Below, piece after piece: positions 63,612 to 64,000 of a stretch of 64,000 nt of DNA. This stretch comes from Arthrobacter burdickii. Lineage in GTDB: Bacteria; Actinomycetota; Actinomycetes; Actinomycetales; Micrococcaceae. The stretch is from positions 2,852,001 to 2,916,000 of the forward strand of contig NZ_JAROCG010000001.1 in NCBI RefSeq assembly GCF_030433645.1, read 5' to 3'. The position numbers and the translations under genes are program-made. Below the pieces are notes generated by a model. It searched no databases. It had not been told where the DNA came from and saw only the letters and a program-made list of their open reading frames with translations. The first letter of the stretch is position 1. The number at the start of each line of letters is the position of its first letter.

Positions 63612-63950
63612 GTGATCTCCCGCCTGACAGACCGGGACAAGTTGCTGCGCCTGGTCACCGAACGGCAGCTGCAGCGGCAGGTCGAAGGAATCCTCACGGC
63701 GTACGGTTGGCGCTGGTTCCACGCCCCGGACAACCGCCCGGCGAACGGCAGGGTGCAGAAAATCCGGCCCGGCTTTCCTGACCTGCTCGCCGTGCGCGGC
63801 CCGCGGCTCGTCGTCATCGAGCTGAAGACCGAGACGGGTCGGATCGCATCCGAGCAGGTTGAGTGGATGCAGAACTTCGAGGCGGCCGGCGCCGAAGCAT
63901 ACGTGTGGCGGCCCCGCGACACCGAAACAGCCCGGCGCGCCCTTGCGTAG
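63612..63950 (+). CDS. VRR-NUC domain nuclease
   Basis: About 112 residues. GRVQKIRPGFPDLLAVRGPRLVVIELKTETG is the VRR-NUC active region (Asp and ExK), followed by EQVEWMQNFEAAGAEAYVWRPRD. In phages these nucleases resolve branched DNA. GTG 63612 overlaps the stop of the disrupted gene; GTG 63603 is also possible. Last complete gene in the window. Confidence 0.82.
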   Translation: MISRLTDRDKLLRLVTERQLQRQVEGILTAYGWRWFHAPDNRPANGRVQKIRPGFPDLLAVRGPRLVVIELKTETGRIASEQVEWMQNFEAAGAEAYVWRPRDTETARRALA

Positions 63951-64000
63951 AACTACCCCCACCGGTAGTAGAAGTACCGCCTGGTGAAAGGTAGATTGTT

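Larger units (their letters stand above)
61806..63615 (+). pseudogene. Phage gene split by the IS256-family element
   Basis: The gene starts at ATG 61806 and is cut at 61858. After the element the same frame resumes (CAC CGA CCC at 63241) and runs to 63615. Removing the IS and one copy of the duplication gives an uninterrupted 140-residue protein (VAEARFVEAKAITDALVVRLSRERSAL, DARAYEDRVFGVWEHERSLAAGWP). Family unknown. Its stop overlaps the start of the VRR-NUC gene, so expression of that gene may now depend on the IS. Confidence 0.85.
52192..64000. mobile_element. Prophage or phage-like element (continues beyond window)
   Basis: Starts at the tmRNA-like junction. Contents: ImmA-like protease and repressor opposed to a Cro-like gene, then early genes, RecE-like nuclease, RecT, SSB, PAPS-reductase-like, replication genes and VRR-NUC nuclease. 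Gene packing by 1-4 bp overlaps is phage-like. No integrase, portal, terminase or tail gene is in the window; they should lie to the right. Confidence 0.88.

Overview
The window is high-GC DNA from an actinobacterium. Gene content, GTG starts and GC-rich hairpin terminators fit Micrococcaceae (Arthrobacter and relatives), but no rRNA or other species marker is present, so the genus is an inference from gene content.

Layout. 1-2.9 kb: end of an asparagine-synthase-like gene of the N-acetylglutaminylglutamine amide (NAGGN) osmoprotectant type, followed by a frameshifted M20 dipeptidase. 2.8-9 kb: SnoaL-like protein, stand-alone Cache domain and FadR regulator, divergent from a four-gene polyamine-type ABC importer. 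9.1-14 kb: asparagine utilisation (FadR regulator, asparaginase, aspartase, permease). 14.1-20.2 kb: SigJ-like sigma factor, DUF1059 protein, lipoprotein, a convergent pair of genes sharing an amidotransferase-like (DJ-1/PfpI) domain with a 67-bp tandem repeat between them, and a DUF222/HNH protein. 20.2-22.7 kb: AT-richer accessory stretch with a DUF1508 protein, a BldC-like HTH protein and a decayed HPP-family gene. 22.7-26.3 kb: molybdopterin oxidoreductase lacking one cluster cysteine, a helical partner and a DUF1801 protein. 26.4-30.5 kb: nrdHIEF class Ib ribonucleotide reductase operon with tandem NrdR boxes and DnaA-box-like sites upstream. 30.9-42.1 kb: LysR, SDR, metF, App1-like phosphatase, HNH nuclease, MFS transporter, LuxR/MalT-like regulator and small genes. 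42.1-46.5 kb: a compact reverse-strand operon (XRE-cupin regulator, B3/B4 tRNA-editing-like protein, EamA exporter, DapA-like aldolase, MFS). 46.5-52.1 kb: secreted subtilase with five Ig-like repeats, a conserved hypothetical, a flavin monooxygenase.

52.17 kb to the end: an integrated prophage or phage-like element. Its junction is the 3' end of a tmRNA-like gene with its terminator, and the rest of the tmRNA and the integrase are not in the window. It carries an ImmA-like protease and repressor facing a Cro-like gene across palindromic operators, then a chain of tiny overlapping early genes, a RecE-like nuclease, RecT, SSB, a PAPS-reductase-like protein, a replication module and a VRR-NUC nuclease. 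Two inserts break the module: a reverse-strand pair (ScoMcrA-like SRA plus PD-(D/E)XK nuclease, and a membrane protein) that looks like a prophage-carried defence cassette, and a 1379-bp IS256-family element with a perfect 8-bp target duplication that splits a phage gene.

Across the window at least six genes, mostly regulators, have a TANNNT box exactly six bases before the start codon and no ribosome binding site. They are probably translated from leaderless mRNAs, which also fixes their starts.
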